A stretch of DNA of 64,000 bases from Rathayibacter caricis DSM 15933 (GTDB lineage Bacteria; Actinomycetota; Actinomycetes; Actinomycetales; Microbacteriaceae). Under the pieces are notes generated by a model. The model did not search any database and was not told the DNA's origin. It saw nothing but the letters and a program-made list of their open reading frames with translations. Shown in pieces: positions 1 through 8,126 of the stretch; the first letter of the stretch is position 1; every line of letters starts with the position of its first letter. Both the position numbers and the translations under genes were made by a program. The stretch lies in assembly GCF_003044275.1 (NCBI RefSeq), contig NZ_PZPL01000001.1, forward strand, positions 992,001 through 1,056,000, written 5' to 3'.

Positions 1-1
1 G

Positions 2-856
2 GCGGAGCAGGCGAGCGAGAGCCGCATCATCCGCGCGATGGTCGGCCGCGACCTCAACAGCATGTTCCCGCCGCGCGATCCGCAGATCGGCGAGGAGAAG
101 CTGCGCGTCGAGAACTGGACCGTGCACCACCCCGTCGACGTCGACCGCGTGGTCGTCGAGAACGCCTCCTTCACCGTGCGCGCGGGCGAGATCGTGGGAT
201 TCGCGGGGCTGATGGGCGCGGGCCGCACCGAGCTCGCGATGAGCATCTTCGGCCGCAGCTACGGCACCGGCATCTCGGGCCGCGTCTTCAAGGACGGCAA
301 GGAGATCCAGACCCGCACCGTCGACGAGGCGATCCGCAACGGCCTCGCCTACGCGACGGAGGACCGCAAGCGCTACGGCCTCAACCTCATCGGCGACATC
401 ACCGTCAACGTCTCGGCCGCAGCGCTCTCGCGCCTCGCCCGTCTGGGCGTGATCGACAAGCACCGCGAGTACAAGGTCGCCGACTCGTACCGCTCGAAGA
501 TGAACATCAAGGCCCCGAGCGTCTCGGCCGTCACCGGCAAGCTCTCCGGAGGCAACCAGCAGAAGGTCGTCCTCTCGAAGTGGATCTTCTCGGGTCCCGA
601 CGTGCTGATCCTCGACGAGCCCACCCGCGGCATCGACGTGGGGGCCAAGTACGAGATCTACGGCATCATCAACGAGCTCGCGGCCCAGGGCAAGGCCGTC
701 GTCGTGATCTCGTCCGAGCTGCCCGAGCTGATCGGGCTCTCCGACCGCATCTACACCATCTCCGAAGGCCGCATCTCGGGCGAGGTCGCCCGCGCCGATG
801 CGACCCAGGAGCACCTCATGCACTTCATGACCGCAGGGAAGGACCAGGCCCGATGA
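2..856 (+). CDS. Sugar ABC transporter ATP-binding protein, C-terminal part (5' truncated by window)
   Basis: The reading frame is open to the left edge, so the N-terminal half is outside the window. What remains is the second nucleotide-binding domain of a tandem-domain sugar ABC ATPase (RbsA/XylG/GguA type). A degenerate Walker A region ([10 protein letters not shown]) is followed by the signature LSGGNQQK, the Walker B run [13 protein letters not shown] and a switch region [10 protein letters not shown]. It should energise uptake of a monosaccharide through the permease encoded next, whose ATG overlaps this stop (ATGA). The degenerate second Walker A is usual in this family. The substrate cannot be read from the sequence; the multiple-monosaccharide (GguA/MmsA) subgroup fits the permease best. 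Confidence 0.92.
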   Translation, partial: AEQASESRIIRAMVGRDLNSMFPPRDPQIGEEKLRVENWTVHHPVDVDRVVVENASFTVRAGEIVGFAGLMGAGRTELAMSIFGRSYGTGISGRVFKDGKEIQTRTVDEAIRNGLAYATEDRKRYGLNLIGDITVNVSAAALSRLARLGVIDKHREYKVADSYRSKMNIKAPSVSAVTGKLSGGNQQKVVLSKWIFSGPDVLILDEPTRGIDVGAKYEIYGIINELAAQGKAVVVISSELPELIGLSDRIYTISEGRISGEVARADATQEHLMHFMTAGKDQAR

Positions 857-2082
857 GCGCCACGACCACCACAGCGCCGAGCGGCACGCCCGCGAACACG
901 CCGTCCACGCCGCCGCGGCGCGGGCTCCGGATGAACGTCAACCTGCGTCAGTACGGCATCCTCGCCGCGCTCGGCGTCATCATCCTGCTCTTCCAGCTCC
1001 TCACCGGCGGGCGCCTGCTCCTGCCCGGCAACGTCAACAACCTGATCCAGCAGAACGCCTACGTGCTGATCCTCGCGATCGGCATGGTGATGGTGATCAT
1101 CGCCGGCCACATCGACCTCTCGGTCGGCTCGGTCGTGGCGATGGTCGGAGCGATCTCGGCGATCGCGATGAACAACTGGGGCCTGCCCTGGGGCGTCGCC
1201 GTCGTCGTGGCGCTCCTCACCGGAGCGCTGGTCGGCGCCTGGCAGGGCTTCTGGGTGGCGTTCGTGGGCATCCCCGCGTTCATCGTCACCCTCGCGGGCA
1301 TGCTGATCTTCCGCGGATTCACGCTGGTGCTGCTCACCGGCGGCACGATCAACGGCCTCCCCACCGCCTTCACCGCCATCGGTGCCGGCTGGCTCCCGGG
1401 CGTCCTCGGCGGCATCCTCGGCCGCGACGCGCTCACCCTCCTGCTCGGAGTCGTCGTCTCGGCGGTCCTCGTCGTGCAGCAGCTGCGCACCCGCGCCACG
1501 CTCCGCCGCCTCGAGCTCCCGCGCGAGCCGATCGCGTCGTTCTGGATCAAGGCCGCCATCGCGGTCGTCGCGATAATGGCCCTCGCCTGGCTCCTCGCCG
1601 GCTACAGCGGCACCCCGATCATCCTGATCGTGCTCGCCGTGCTGATCCTCGCCTACAGCTTCGTCCTCGGCCGCACCGTGTTCGGCCGCCACATCTACGC
1701 GATGGGCGGCAACCTCTTCGCCGCGATGATGTCGGGCGTGAAGACGAAGTGGGTCAACTTCTTCATCTTCGTGAACATGGGAGTGCTGGCCGGAGTCGCG
1801 GGCGTCGTGAGCACGGCGCGCGCGGGCGGCGCCGTCGCCTCCGCCGGGCAGAACTACGAGCTCGATGCGATCGCCGCGGTCTTCATCGGCGGAGCCGCGG
1901 TGCAGGGCGGAGTCGGCACCGTCGTCGGCGCCGTCATCGGCGGCCTCGTGATGGGCGTGCTCAACATGGGCCTGTCGATCCTGTCGGTCGACGCCGCGTG
2001 GCAGATGGCCATCAAGGGCTTCGTGCTGCTGCTCGCCGTCGCGTTCGACATCTTCAACAAGCGGCGGGCGGGCGGCCGCTAG
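853..2082 (+). CDS. Sugar ABC transporter permease (GguB/MmsB-like)
   Basis: A 409-residue polytopic membrane protein that starts inside the stop codon of the ATPase gene (ATGA overlap), so the two are translationally coupled. After a Pro/Thr-rich cytoplasmic start (to about residue 35) come repeated hydrophobic helices. The family motif [10 protein letters not shown] at about residues 88-97 and the late [17 protein letters not shown] stretch are typical of the BPD_transp_2 (RbsC/XylH) permeases. An insertion of extra helices in the middle matches the long GguB/MmsB multiple-monosaccharide subgroup. It would form the transmembrane channel with the ATPase; the binding-protein gene is presumably upstream of the window. 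Confidence 0.93.
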   Translation: MSATTTTAPSGTPANTPSTPPRRGLRMNVNLRQYGILAALGVIILLFQLLTGGRLLLPGNVNNLIQQNAYVLILAIGMVMVIIAGHIDLSVGSVVAMVGAISAIAMNNWGLPWGVAVVVALLTGALVGAWQGFWVAFVGIPAFIVTLAGMLIFRGFTLVLLTGGTINGLPTAFTAIGAGWLPGVLGGILGRDALTLLLGVVVSAVLVVQQLRTRATLRRLELPREPIASFWIKAAIAVVAIMALAWLLAGYSGTPIILIVLAVLILAYSFVLGRTVFGRHIYAMGGNLFAAMMSGVKTKWVNFFIFVNMGVLAGVAGVVSTARAGGAVASAGQNYELDAIAAVFIGGAAVQGGVGTVVGAVIGGLVMGVLNMGLSILSVDAAWQMAIKGFVLLLAVAFDIFNKRRAGGR

Positions 2083-2097
2083 CCGCTCCCGGATCGC

Positions 2098-2135
2098 CTC
2101 GGGCGGGCCCTCTACTATGACGGGGCCCGCCCGAG
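2098..2135 (+). terminator. Hairpin after sugar permease gene
   Basis: A 13-bp perfect stem (CTCGGGCGGGCCC at 2098-2110, complement at 2123-2135) with a 12-nt loop lies 16 nt after the permease stop. There is no T tract, as is common for terminators in high-GC actinobacteria. The loop contains TACTAT (2113-2118), which could also be the -10 box of the following ROK gene. Confidence 0.6.
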
Positions 2136-2178
2136 TCGTCCGACCGCGCCGCGGGCCACCGACGAGAGACGGATCACC

Positions 2179-3411
2179 ATGGCTGGAGCAGTCGGAGCGT
2201 CGAGCAACGCCCTGCTCCGCCGTCACAATCTCGCCGCGATCGCCACGCTCGTCCACCGCTCCGGACCCCTCAGCCGGGCCGAGCTCGGCCAGCGCACCGG
2301 CCTGAACCGCTCCGCCGTCGCGAACCTGGTCGGCGAACTGTCCGGCCTGGGCTGGGTGGAGGAGGAGACGACCGCTCCCACGGGCCGCATCGGCCGCCCG
2401 AGCGCCACCGTCGTCCCCGGTCGCGCCTTCGCCGTGGTCGGGGTGCACCTCGACACCGACGCGATCATCGTCGGCCTCGTCGGCATGAACGGCGACCTCC
2501 TGCGCCGCGTCCGCTTCGACACCCCCACTCCCGCCACCCCCGACACCGTCGTGCGCGTCGTGTCCGGCATCGTCGCGGGCTTCCGCTCCGAGAAGGAGGG
2601 GCACCGCATCCTGGTCGGCGCAGGGGTCGCGGTCCCGGGCCTGGTGCACGGCGACTCCGGCTTCGTGCACATCGCGCCGCACCTGGGCTGGCGCGACGTC
2701 GACCTCGCGAAGCGCCTCGGCCGCGCCCTCGCCCTGCCGGTCTCGGTCGGCAACGACGCGAGCCTCGGTGCGATCGGCGAGTCGCTCTTCGGAGCCGCGC
2801 GCGGCGTCGCCGACGTCGTCTACGTCACCGGTGGCGCGAGCGGCATCGGCGGCGGAGTGATCATCGACGGCCTCCCCCTGCGCGGCTCCTCCGGATTCGC
2901 CGCCGAGCTCGGCCACACCCTCGTCGCGGCCGGCGGGACCCGCTGCGGCTGCGGCCGCCACGGCTGCCTCGAGGCCGAGGTGCGGATGCGCTCCCTCCTC
3001 GACGTCCTCGGCGCGCGGGTCCTCGACCAGGACGAGCTCGACATCGCGCTCGGCACCTCTCGCGACCCCGCCGTCCTCGCCGAGGTCGCCCGCCAGGTCG
3101 ACCTCCTGGCCGAGGGCCTCTCCACCTTCATCAACCTGTTCAACCCCACCTCCGTCGTCCTCGGCGGCTTCCTCGGCTCCCTCCTCACCGTCGACCGCGA
3201 GCGCCTCGCCGCCCGGGTGTCGGCGCGCGCCCTCAGCGACCTGGCCCGCGGCGTCCGGATCGAGCGCGCGGCGCTCCGATCGCGCCTGGAGCTCGTGGGC
3301 GCCGCGGAGCTACCCTGGCGGCGGGCGCTCGCGGATCCGGCAGCCGTCGGCGGCGGCTCCCCCGAGTCGGACCCGGTCGCCGCGACCGAGGCCGTCGACG
3401 CCCGCTGGTGA
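2179..3411 (+). CDS. ROK family transcriptional regulator
   Basis: A 410-residue NagC/XylR-type repressor. Residues 10-65 form a winged-helix MarR-like domain (LVHRSGPLSRAELGQRTGLN...). The rest is a sugar-kinase-like ROK domain with the glycine-rich GVAVPGLV stretch and the zinc-binding signature CGCGRHGCLEAE. As a regulator following a sugar ABC transporter it probably senses the imported sugar or its phosphate and represses the transporter operon. The ATG is preceded by an AGAGACGGA stretch. Whether the ROK part keeps kinase activity cannot be told; in this family it usually only binds ligand. Confidence 0.9.
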   Translation: MAGAVGASSNALLRRHNLAAIATLVHRSGPLSRAELGQRTGLNRSAVANLVGELSGLGWVEEETTAPTGRIGRPSATVVPGRAFAVVGVHLDTDAIIVGLVGMNGDLLRRVRFDTPTPATPDTVVRVVSGIVAGFRSEKEGHRILVGAGVAVPGLVHGDSGFVHIAPHLGWRDVDLAKRLGRALALPVSVGNDASLGAIGESLFGAARGVADVVYVTGGASGIGGGVIIDGLPLRGSSGFAAELGHTLVAAGGTRCGCGRHGCLEAEVRMRSLLDVLGARVLDQDELDIALGTSRDPAVLAEVARQVDLLAEGLSTFINLFNPTSVVLGGFLGSLLTVDRERLAARVSARALSDLARGVRIERAALRSRLELVGAAELPWRRALADPAAVGGGSPESDPVAATEAVDARW

Positions 3412-3465
3412 TGGCGGCGCCCGAGACCGGCGAGCGCCGCCCGCCGCAGAAGTAAGGAGAACGTC

Positions 3466-3876
3466 GTGGCCGACTTCAACGAGATGATCATCGAGGAGTT
3501 CCGCTCGAACGGCGGAACGGTGACGACCGCCGGCTTCGGCCGCTCGCTCGTGCTGCTGCACCACGTCGGCGCCCGCTCCGGCGAGGAGCGCATCGCGCCC
3601 CTGATGGCGCTGCACCCCTCGAACGACGTCTGGCTCCTGGCCGCCTCCGCCGCGGGCGCGCCGAAGCACCCCGCCTGGTTCCACAACCTCGTCGCCGAGC
3701 CCGACACCGTGATCGAGACTCCCGACGACGGCACCGTCCCCGTCCGGGCCCGCGTCCTCGAGGGCGCCGAGCGCGACGCCGGCTGGACCCTGTTCACCGA
3801 CGCCTCCGAGGGCTTCGCCGGCTACGAGAAGAAGACGACCCGCGTCATCCCCGTCGTGGAGCTCACCCGCCGCTGA
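3466..3876 (+). CDS. Deazaflavin (F420)-dependent nitroreductase family protein
   Basis: A 136-residue protein of the DUF385/Ddn-like split-barrel family. Recognisable features are the SLVLLHHVGARSGEERIAPLM segment (residues 24-44), which forms part of the flavin site, then HPAWFHNL (about 66-73) and the VIPVVEL end. Family members use deazaflavin F420H2 as cofactor. The GTG start is set by an AAGGAGA ribosome binding site (3454-3460) six bases upstream. It lies 54 bp after the ROK gene on the same strand and could be co-transcribed. The substrate is unknown. Confidence 0.85.
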   Translation: MADFNEMIIEEFRSNGGTVTTAGFGRSLVLLHHVGARSGEERIAPLMALHPSNDVWLLAASAAGAPKHPAWFHNLVAEPDTVIETPDDGTVPVRARVLEGAERDAGWTLFTDASEGFAGYEKKTTRVIPVVELTRR

Positions 3877-3904
3877 CCTCTGCCGCGAGACCGGAGTCGC
3901 GTCC

Positions 3905-4210
3905 TCAGCGGAACGGCACCGGCACGATGTCCGGCGTGCTCCAGCGCAGCGCGACCCGCTCGCCGAACCCGTCGCGCCGCAGCTCCGCCTCGAGCGCGTC
4001 GATCACGAGCGGCAGCAGCCGTCGGTGCTCCGTCATCACGTCGAGCACGAGCACCGGCCCCACCGTGACGAGGGTCGAGCCCACTCCCGGGACGATCGCG
4101 AGGAACCGCTGCGCGTCCACCTGGACGTGCCGGTGCCCGCGCAGCCGGCGCAGCAGCACGGGCAGGGCGAGGGCGTCGAGCGGAGTCACATCGGCACGCA
4201 GCGGGATCAC
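3905..4210 (-). CDS. Hypothetical protein
   Basis: A 101-residue ORF whose composition looks protein-like (alternating hydrophobic strands such as TLVTVGPVLVLDVM, then a helical LLPLVIDALEAELRRDGFGERVALRW). No family was recognised, and there is no signal peptide or membrane helix. The start is GTG at 4210 with only a weak GGCGG upstream. It is convergent with the F420-type gene (28 bp apart) and divergent from the GH16-like gene. ORFs on the opposite strand overlap it, but their Arg/Pro-rich translations look like shadows. Confidence 0.55.
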   Translation of the reverse strand: MIPLRADVTPLDALALPVLLRRLRGHRHVQVDAQRFLAIVPGVGSTLVTVGPVLVLDVMTEHRRLLPLVIDALEAELRRDGFGERVALRWSTPDIVPVPFR

Positions 4211-4356
4211 CCGCCGAGCATCGCGCCCGCCGGCGTCCGCCCGGTGAACGCCCGCCCGTCCCCCGGTGTCCGCCGTCCCTCCGTGAGGTGCCGGTCCCGT
4301 GCACGACGCGCCACGCGGGGGTCCTCGCCGTGACGAGTCGCGGAAGGATGACCGCC

Positions 4357-5106
4357 ATGACCTCCTTCACCGACGGCTTCGACCACCGCCGCCTCGACCC
4401 CGAGCGCTGGATCGATCACTACCTGCCGCAGTGGACCGAGCCCGAGCGCTCGCGCGCCCGCTGGTCCCTCGACGACGACGGCCTCCTCCTCCGCATCGAC
4501 GCCGACCAGCCGCCGTGGCGCGACGACGACGGAGCGATGCGCGTCTCGAACCTGCAGACCGCGTCGTTCGCGGGTCCGCTCGGCAGCGACCGCGGCACCC
4601 ATCGCCACCGCCCCGACCTGCGCGTGCGCACCGAGGTGCCGACCCGCCGTCTCTGGACCCCCACCGGCGGGCACGTCGAAGCGCTCCTCTCGGCGAACCC
4701 CGACCCTTCCTGCATGCTCGCGGTCTGGCTGGTCGGCACCGAGGAGTCGAGCCCCGACGACTCCGGCGAGATCACCGTCGCCGAGCTCTTCGGCTCCCTC
4801 CGCGGAGAGCGCCGCTCGACCGTCCGCACCGGCGTGAAGTCCGTGAACGACCCGCGCCTGCGCACCGACGTCGTCGACGTCGAGCTTCCGATCGACGCCG
4901 CCGAGCCGCACCTCTACTCCGCCGACTGGTCCGAGGACGGAGTCGTCCTCTCAATCGACGGCGCCGTCGTGCACCGCGTCGCCCAGTGGCTCCCCTACCC
5001 CCTGCAACTCATGATCGACCTCTTCGAGTTCCCGGAGGAGGGCCCGCGCGACCCCGCCGCGTACCCCCGCACCGCCCGCGTCCACCACGTCCGCGGCCAC
5101 TCCTGA
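4357..5106 (+). CDS. Glycoside hydrolase family 16-like (concanavalin A-like lectin/glucanase fold) protein
   Basis: A 249-residue protein with the layout of a GH16 jelly roll: an N-terminal DGFDHRRLDPERWIDHYLPQW opening, strands through the middle, and LYSADWSEDGVVLSIDG near the end. The GH16 active-site motif ExDxxE appears as EITVAE at residues 138-143, with Thr in place of the central Asp. Both Glu residues are kept, so it may be weakly active, altered or only carbohydrate binding. There is no signal peptide, so it would be cytoplasmic. ATG 4357 is chosen because GGAAGG (4342-4347) sits nine bases upstream; ATG 4348 in the same frame is too close. Confidence 0.75.
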   Translation: MTSFTDGFDHRRLDPERWIDHYLPQWTEPERSRARWSLDDDGLLLRIDADQPPWRDDDGAMRVSNLQTASFAGPLGSDRGTHRHRPDLRVRTEVPTRRLWTPTGGHVEALLSANPDPSCMLAVWLVGTEESSPDDSGEITVAELFGSLRGERRSTVRTGVKSVNDPRLRTDVVDVELPIDAAEPHLYSADWSEDGVVLSIDGAVVHRVAQWLPYPLQLMIDLFEFPEEGPRDPAAYPRTARVHHVRGHS

Positions 5107-5140
5107 CCCGCCTGGAACTCTGAAGTTCCTCTGATCTCGA

Positions 5141-6031
5141 TCACTCTGCACGCGACGCCGGTTCGACAACCGAGATGGACCACGGACCTGGCCGGTAGGA
5201 GAAGGGGACCTCCCGGTAGAGGCCCAGAGTGGGCTGCCTGTTCATGTGATCAGTGACCCGCACTCCTCCCGCGCGAGAGCCGGCTGATCCTGCGTATCGG
5301 TGCTCCAACGCGCGCATACGCGCTCCGTAGCGCAGCCGGACAGCCTCGAACTCGGGGGTGATGTGCACGTTGTCGAGGAGGGACGAGCAGTAGCCCGCGC
5401 AGGCCATCGGGAAGAGCAGCGCAGAGACGATGAGGTCGGCGAGCTGGAGTACGACGTGAGCATCACTGTGACCGAAGAGAGGGGCCTCGACCAGGTGGGG
5501 AAACGGATCCCCTCCCGACTTGAAGCGCTTGGTCGTGATCCTGTGGACGCTCGGGACGTTCTTGCTCTTCGTGCGGGCGTCGAGAATCATCTGGCCAGGT
5601 GTCTCTGCGGCGGACAGAGCCGCTTCGAAGTGCTCCGCGATCCAGGCGATCGAGTCCGAGTACACCCACCGTCGCAGCGGTGCGCTTCCTTTCACGTTCA
5701 CGTCCCCGACGACCATCACGCCGTGCTCCTCCAGCAGGGCGACGACGTCGTCGAGAACACCGAAGGCGCGCCGACGCGGGCGCCGAGAGCCCGACCGGAT
5801 GTCCTTCCGCAGCTCACTGCCCTTCATCTCGAAGCGGATGACGTCCGAGAGGTGCACGTCGTCGGCCCCGAGACTGGTGTTGTACTTCTTCTTGATCTGG
5901 AGGAACTTCCAGATCAGCGACTTCGCCTTCCGATGCTCGACGACCAGCCCACCGATGACGAGGACGGGAGGATCCGTCGGCATCCGGAGGGCTGCTTCAT
6001 CCCCCGACTCATCGACGTAGCAGAGCAGCAC
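5141..6031 (-). CDS. DUF3800 domain-containing protein
   Basis: A 296-residue protein opening with the DUF3800 hallmark YVDESGD (residues 5-11) and ending its core with LQLADLIVSAL, the second conserved acidic motif. Family comparisons place DUF3800 in the RNase H-like superfamily. Members are common in mobile and defence-rich regions, but their activity is largely unproven. The GTG start is preceded by GGAGGG five bases upstream. It sits between a GH16-like gene and tRNA-Leu, with two strong hairpins in its leader. Its codon use looks less GC-biased than the neighbours (many AAG, AAC and GAT codons), hinting at acquisition by transfer. Confidence 0.85.
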   Translation of the reverse strand: MLLCYVDESGDEAALRMPTDPPVLVIGGLVVEHRKAKSLIWKFLQIKKKYNTSLGADDVHLSDVIRFEMKGSELRKDIRSGSRRPRRRAFGVLDDVVALLEEHGVMVVGDVNVKGSAPLRRWVYSDSIAWIAEHFEAALSAAETPGQMILDARTKSKNVPSVHRITTKRFKSGGDPFPHLVEAPLFGHSDAHVVLQLADLIVSALLFPMACAGYCSSLLDNVHITPEFEAVRLRYGARMRALEHRYAGSAGSRAGGVRVTDHMNRQPTLGLYREVPFSYRPGPWSISVVEPASRAE

Positions 6032-6053
6032 ACGGTTCCCTCCGCAGAAACAA

Positions 6054-6107
6054 CTACAGCCACCTCGCGAACGAGATGGCTGTAGGACTTGCCGCACCGA
6101 GTGCGGC
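6054..6107 (-). promoter_or_regulatory. Two adjacent hairpins in the DUF3800 gene leader
   Basis: Immediately upstream of the DUF3800 start, 6054-6085 forms a 14-bp stem with one mismatch and a CGAA tetraloop (CTACAGCCACCTCG against CGAGATGGCTGTAG). 6091-6107 forms a second 7-bp stem (GCCGCAC/GTGCGGC) with a CGA loop. Such tandem hairpins could be an attenuator, a small RNA or an RNA-processing site. The function is inferred only from position. A perfect 12-bp palindrome GCCGAGCTCGGC follows at 6174-6185. Confidence 0.5.
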
Positions 6108-6240
6108 GGACGCTTGACGCAACGGTCACCTTGCCACCTCTGTCGGCGCCGATCAAGCCCGGCGCGCAGTGGTGCCGAGCTCGGCGCGCGGTGACGCTTC
6201 CGCCCGGGGGATGTGCCTCGTCCGACTCCCCCCGCGAACG

Positions 6241-6278
6241 ACGAAGCCCCCGACCGGACATCCGATCGGGGGCTTCGT
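6241..6278 (-). terminator. Terminator hairpin after tRNA-Leu
   Basis: A perfect 13-bp inverted repeat (ACGAAGCCCCCGA at 6241-6253, TCGGGGGCTTCGT at 6266-6278) lies 8 nt beyond the tRNA 3' end. It ends the minus-strand tRNA transcript and could act in both directions. Confidence 0.8.
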
Positions 6279-6285
6279 CTTCTGC

Positions 6286-6372
6286 TGGTGCGCGAGGGGG
6301 GAGTTGAACCCCCACGCCCTTTCGGGCACACGGACCTGAACCGTGCGCGTCTGCCTATTCCGCCACTCGCGC
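6286..6372 (-). tRNA. tRNA-Leu (CAG)
   Basis: An 87-nt class II tRNA read on the minus strand. The acceptor stem GCGCGAG/CTCGCGC is complete. The anticodon stem CACGG/CCGTG encloses TTCAGGT with anticodon CAG. There is a long variable arm (GTGCCCGAAAGGGCGT) and a T-arm GGGGGTTCAACTCCCCC. The 3' CCA is encoded. tRNA-Leu genes are common integration sites, and the adjacent DUF3800 gene fits that pattern. Confidence 0.97.
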
Positions 6373-6767
6373 TCACCACGATGCCTGAGCACCGACGAGA
6401 AAGACTACCACCCTCCGCGCCCACTCGTGAACTCGCCCCCACCGACCGCCTCGCGCGTCGCAGGCAGCGCTCCCGCCGATCCGGCAGGAACGGCCGCGCA
6501 AGGGCGCTCCCAGCGGCCGTTCGCGCCGGATGAGCACCGACGACCGTACGTCCGCGACGGATCGAGCCGCGCCCACCGACGCGACCCCGTCCACGACTCC
6601 CGCCCACCGCGCGAAAACACCCCGAGGAGCCCGTATCCAGAGCATCCCAGTAACATGCCCGTAGCCGTGCGCGGCAAGCAGACGACAACGGAAGCCACGT
6701 GAGCGCGCAGACACCTCGATCCGTGCGCGACCGCCGAGAAGGCGACGGAACGGAAGATCGGAAGACT
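6373..6767. other. Non-coding gap between tRNA-Leu and fhaA
   Basis: No convincing gene is seen in these 395 bp. It must hold the divergent promoters of tRNA-Leu and the fhaA operon. TAACAT at 6651-6656 is a possible -10 box for the operon but has no clear -35 partner. Confidence 0.5.
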
Positions 6768-7508
6768 GTGGGCATACTGGACAACTTCGAGAAGGGACTC
6801 GAGCGCGTCGTCAACGGCGCGTTCGCGAGGACCTTCAAGTCGGGGCTGCAGCCGGTCGAGCTCGCGTCCGCGCTCCGGAGGGAGCTCGACACCACCGCCG
6901 CGGTCGTCACGCGCGACCGCATCCTCGTGCCGAACAGCCTGACCCTGCGCATGTCCGCCGCCGACCTCTCGCGCATGGAGCGGATGGGCGCCACCCTGAT
7001 CGACGAACTCACGACCGTCGCCACCGAGCACGCGAAGAAGCAGGGCTACCGCTTCCCGGGCCCCATCGACATCCGGCTCGAGGCCGACGGGTCGCTGAGC
7101 GACGGCATGGTCGAGGTGGACTCCCGCAGCGTCAAGGGCACCGTCGCCTACACGCCGGTCGTCGACATCGCCGGTCGCCGCCACCCGATCACCAAATCCC
7201 GCACCGTCATCGGCCGCGGTGCCGACGCCGACATCACCGTCGACGATTCCGGCACCTCGCGCAAGCACGTCGAGATCCTCTGGGACGGCTCGCGGGCCCA
7301 GGTCCACGACCTCGGCTCCACCAACGGCTCGAAGCTCGACGGCAAGCCGGTGACGCAGGCCGTCCTCTCGCCCGAGCAGACCATCACGATCGGGCGCACG
7401 TCGATCGTGTTCCGCCTCGTGCAGGGCGCCGCACCCGCGCGCGCCGACCGCTCGCCGTCCGGTCGCTCCGGACGCGCCTCCGATGGATTCTGGGACGACA
7501 GGCTATGA
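6768..7508 (+). CDS. fhaA: DUF3662 and FHA domain-containing protein FhaA
   Basis: 246 residues. The N-terminal DUF3662 domain (GILDNFEKGLERVVNGAFARTF onward, to about residue 115) is joined to a C-terminal FHA domain (about 150-225) with the phosphothreonine-binding motifs GRGADADI, SRKHVEI and LGSTNGSKLDG. In mycobacteria FhaA binds phosphorylated PknB targets such as MurJ and modulates peptidoglycan synthesis. GTG 6768 is chosen over an upstream GTG at 6699 because homologues begin at GILDNF and GGAAG precedes it. It is the first gene of a tightly packed operon, and its stop overlaps the fhaB ATG. Confidence 0.93.
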   Translation: MGILDNFEKGLERVVNGAFARTFKSGLQPVELASALRRELDTTAAVVTRDRILVPNSLTLRMSAADLSRMERMGATLIDELTTVATEHAKKQGYRFPGPIDIRLEADGSLSDGMVEVDSRSVKGTVAYTPVVDIAGRRHPITKSRTVIGRGADADITVDDSGTSRKHVEILWDGSRAQVHDLGSTNGSKLDGKPVTQAVLSPEQTITIGRTSIVFRLVQGAAPARADRSPSGRSGRASDGFWDDRL

Positions 7509-8119
7509 GCGAGCTCACCCTCTTCCTCCTGCGCATCGCGTTCCTCGCGCTGCTGTGGTTCTTCGTGTTCGGCATCGTCTACGCGCTGCGCTCCGACCTG
7601 TTCGGGCAGCGCGTGCGCAAGATGCCGCCGACCGCGCAGCAGGACGACGCGCCGTTCGTCACGGCCGCCCAGCCCGTCGTGCAGTCCGCCCCGCAGCAGG
7701 CGGCCCCGCAGCCCTCCTCCCCGCAGCAGCAGCCCGCTCCCGTGCAGCAGCAGGCCCCGTCGGCCCGCCGCTCCCGCGAGGCCGCGGCCGAGCGCACCGA
7801 TTTCGGAGGCGTCGCCACGGTCCACACGGCGCAGCGCCTCGTCATCACCTCGGGTCCCAAGCGCGGCACCGAGCTCGAGCTCTCCGGCGAGCCGCTCACG
7901 ATCGGCCGCTCCTCCGAGTCGACGCTGGTGATCCGCGACGACTACACCTCGACCCACCACGCGCGCCTGCTGATCTGGAACGACGAGTGGATGATCCAGG
8001 ACCTCGACTCCACGAACGGCACGTTCCTCGACGGCCGCCGGGTCGGCGCACCGACGAAGGTGCCGCTGAACACCCCGGTCAAGGTGGGCACGACCACCTT
8101 CGAACTGCGACGGTCGTAG
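7505..8119 (+). CDS. fhaB: FHA domain-containing protein FhaB (FipA)
   Basis: 204 residues. An N-terminal membrane helix (LLRIAFLALLWFFVFGIVYAL, about 8-28) is followed by a Gln/Pro-rich linker (about 55-90) and a C-terminal FHA domain with GRSSESTLVI, STHHARLL and LDSTNGTFLDG. The protein reads phosphothreonines made by the Ser/Thr kinases of this operon, and mycobacterial FipA links them to FtsZ/FtsQ at division. The ATG overlaps the fhaA stop (ATGA) and pstP starts 7 bp downstream, so expression is operonic. Confidence 0.94.
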   Translation: MSELTLFLLRIAFLALLWFFVFGIVYALRSDLFGQRVRKMPPTAQQDDAPFVTAAQPVVQSAPQQAAPQPSSPQQQPAPVQQQAPSARRSREAAAERTDFGGVATVHTAQRLVITSGPKRGTELELSGEPLTIGRSSESTLVIRDDYTSTHHARLLIWNDEWMIQDLDSTNGTFLDGRRVGAPTKVPLNTPVKVGTTTFELRRS

Positions 8120-8126
8120 GCAGCCC

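Noticed and set aside
751..2961. 736-residue minus-strand ORF
   Set aside because: Asp/Gly/Ala/Arg-rich low-complexity shadow of the permease and ROK genes, which have clear motifs on the plus strand.
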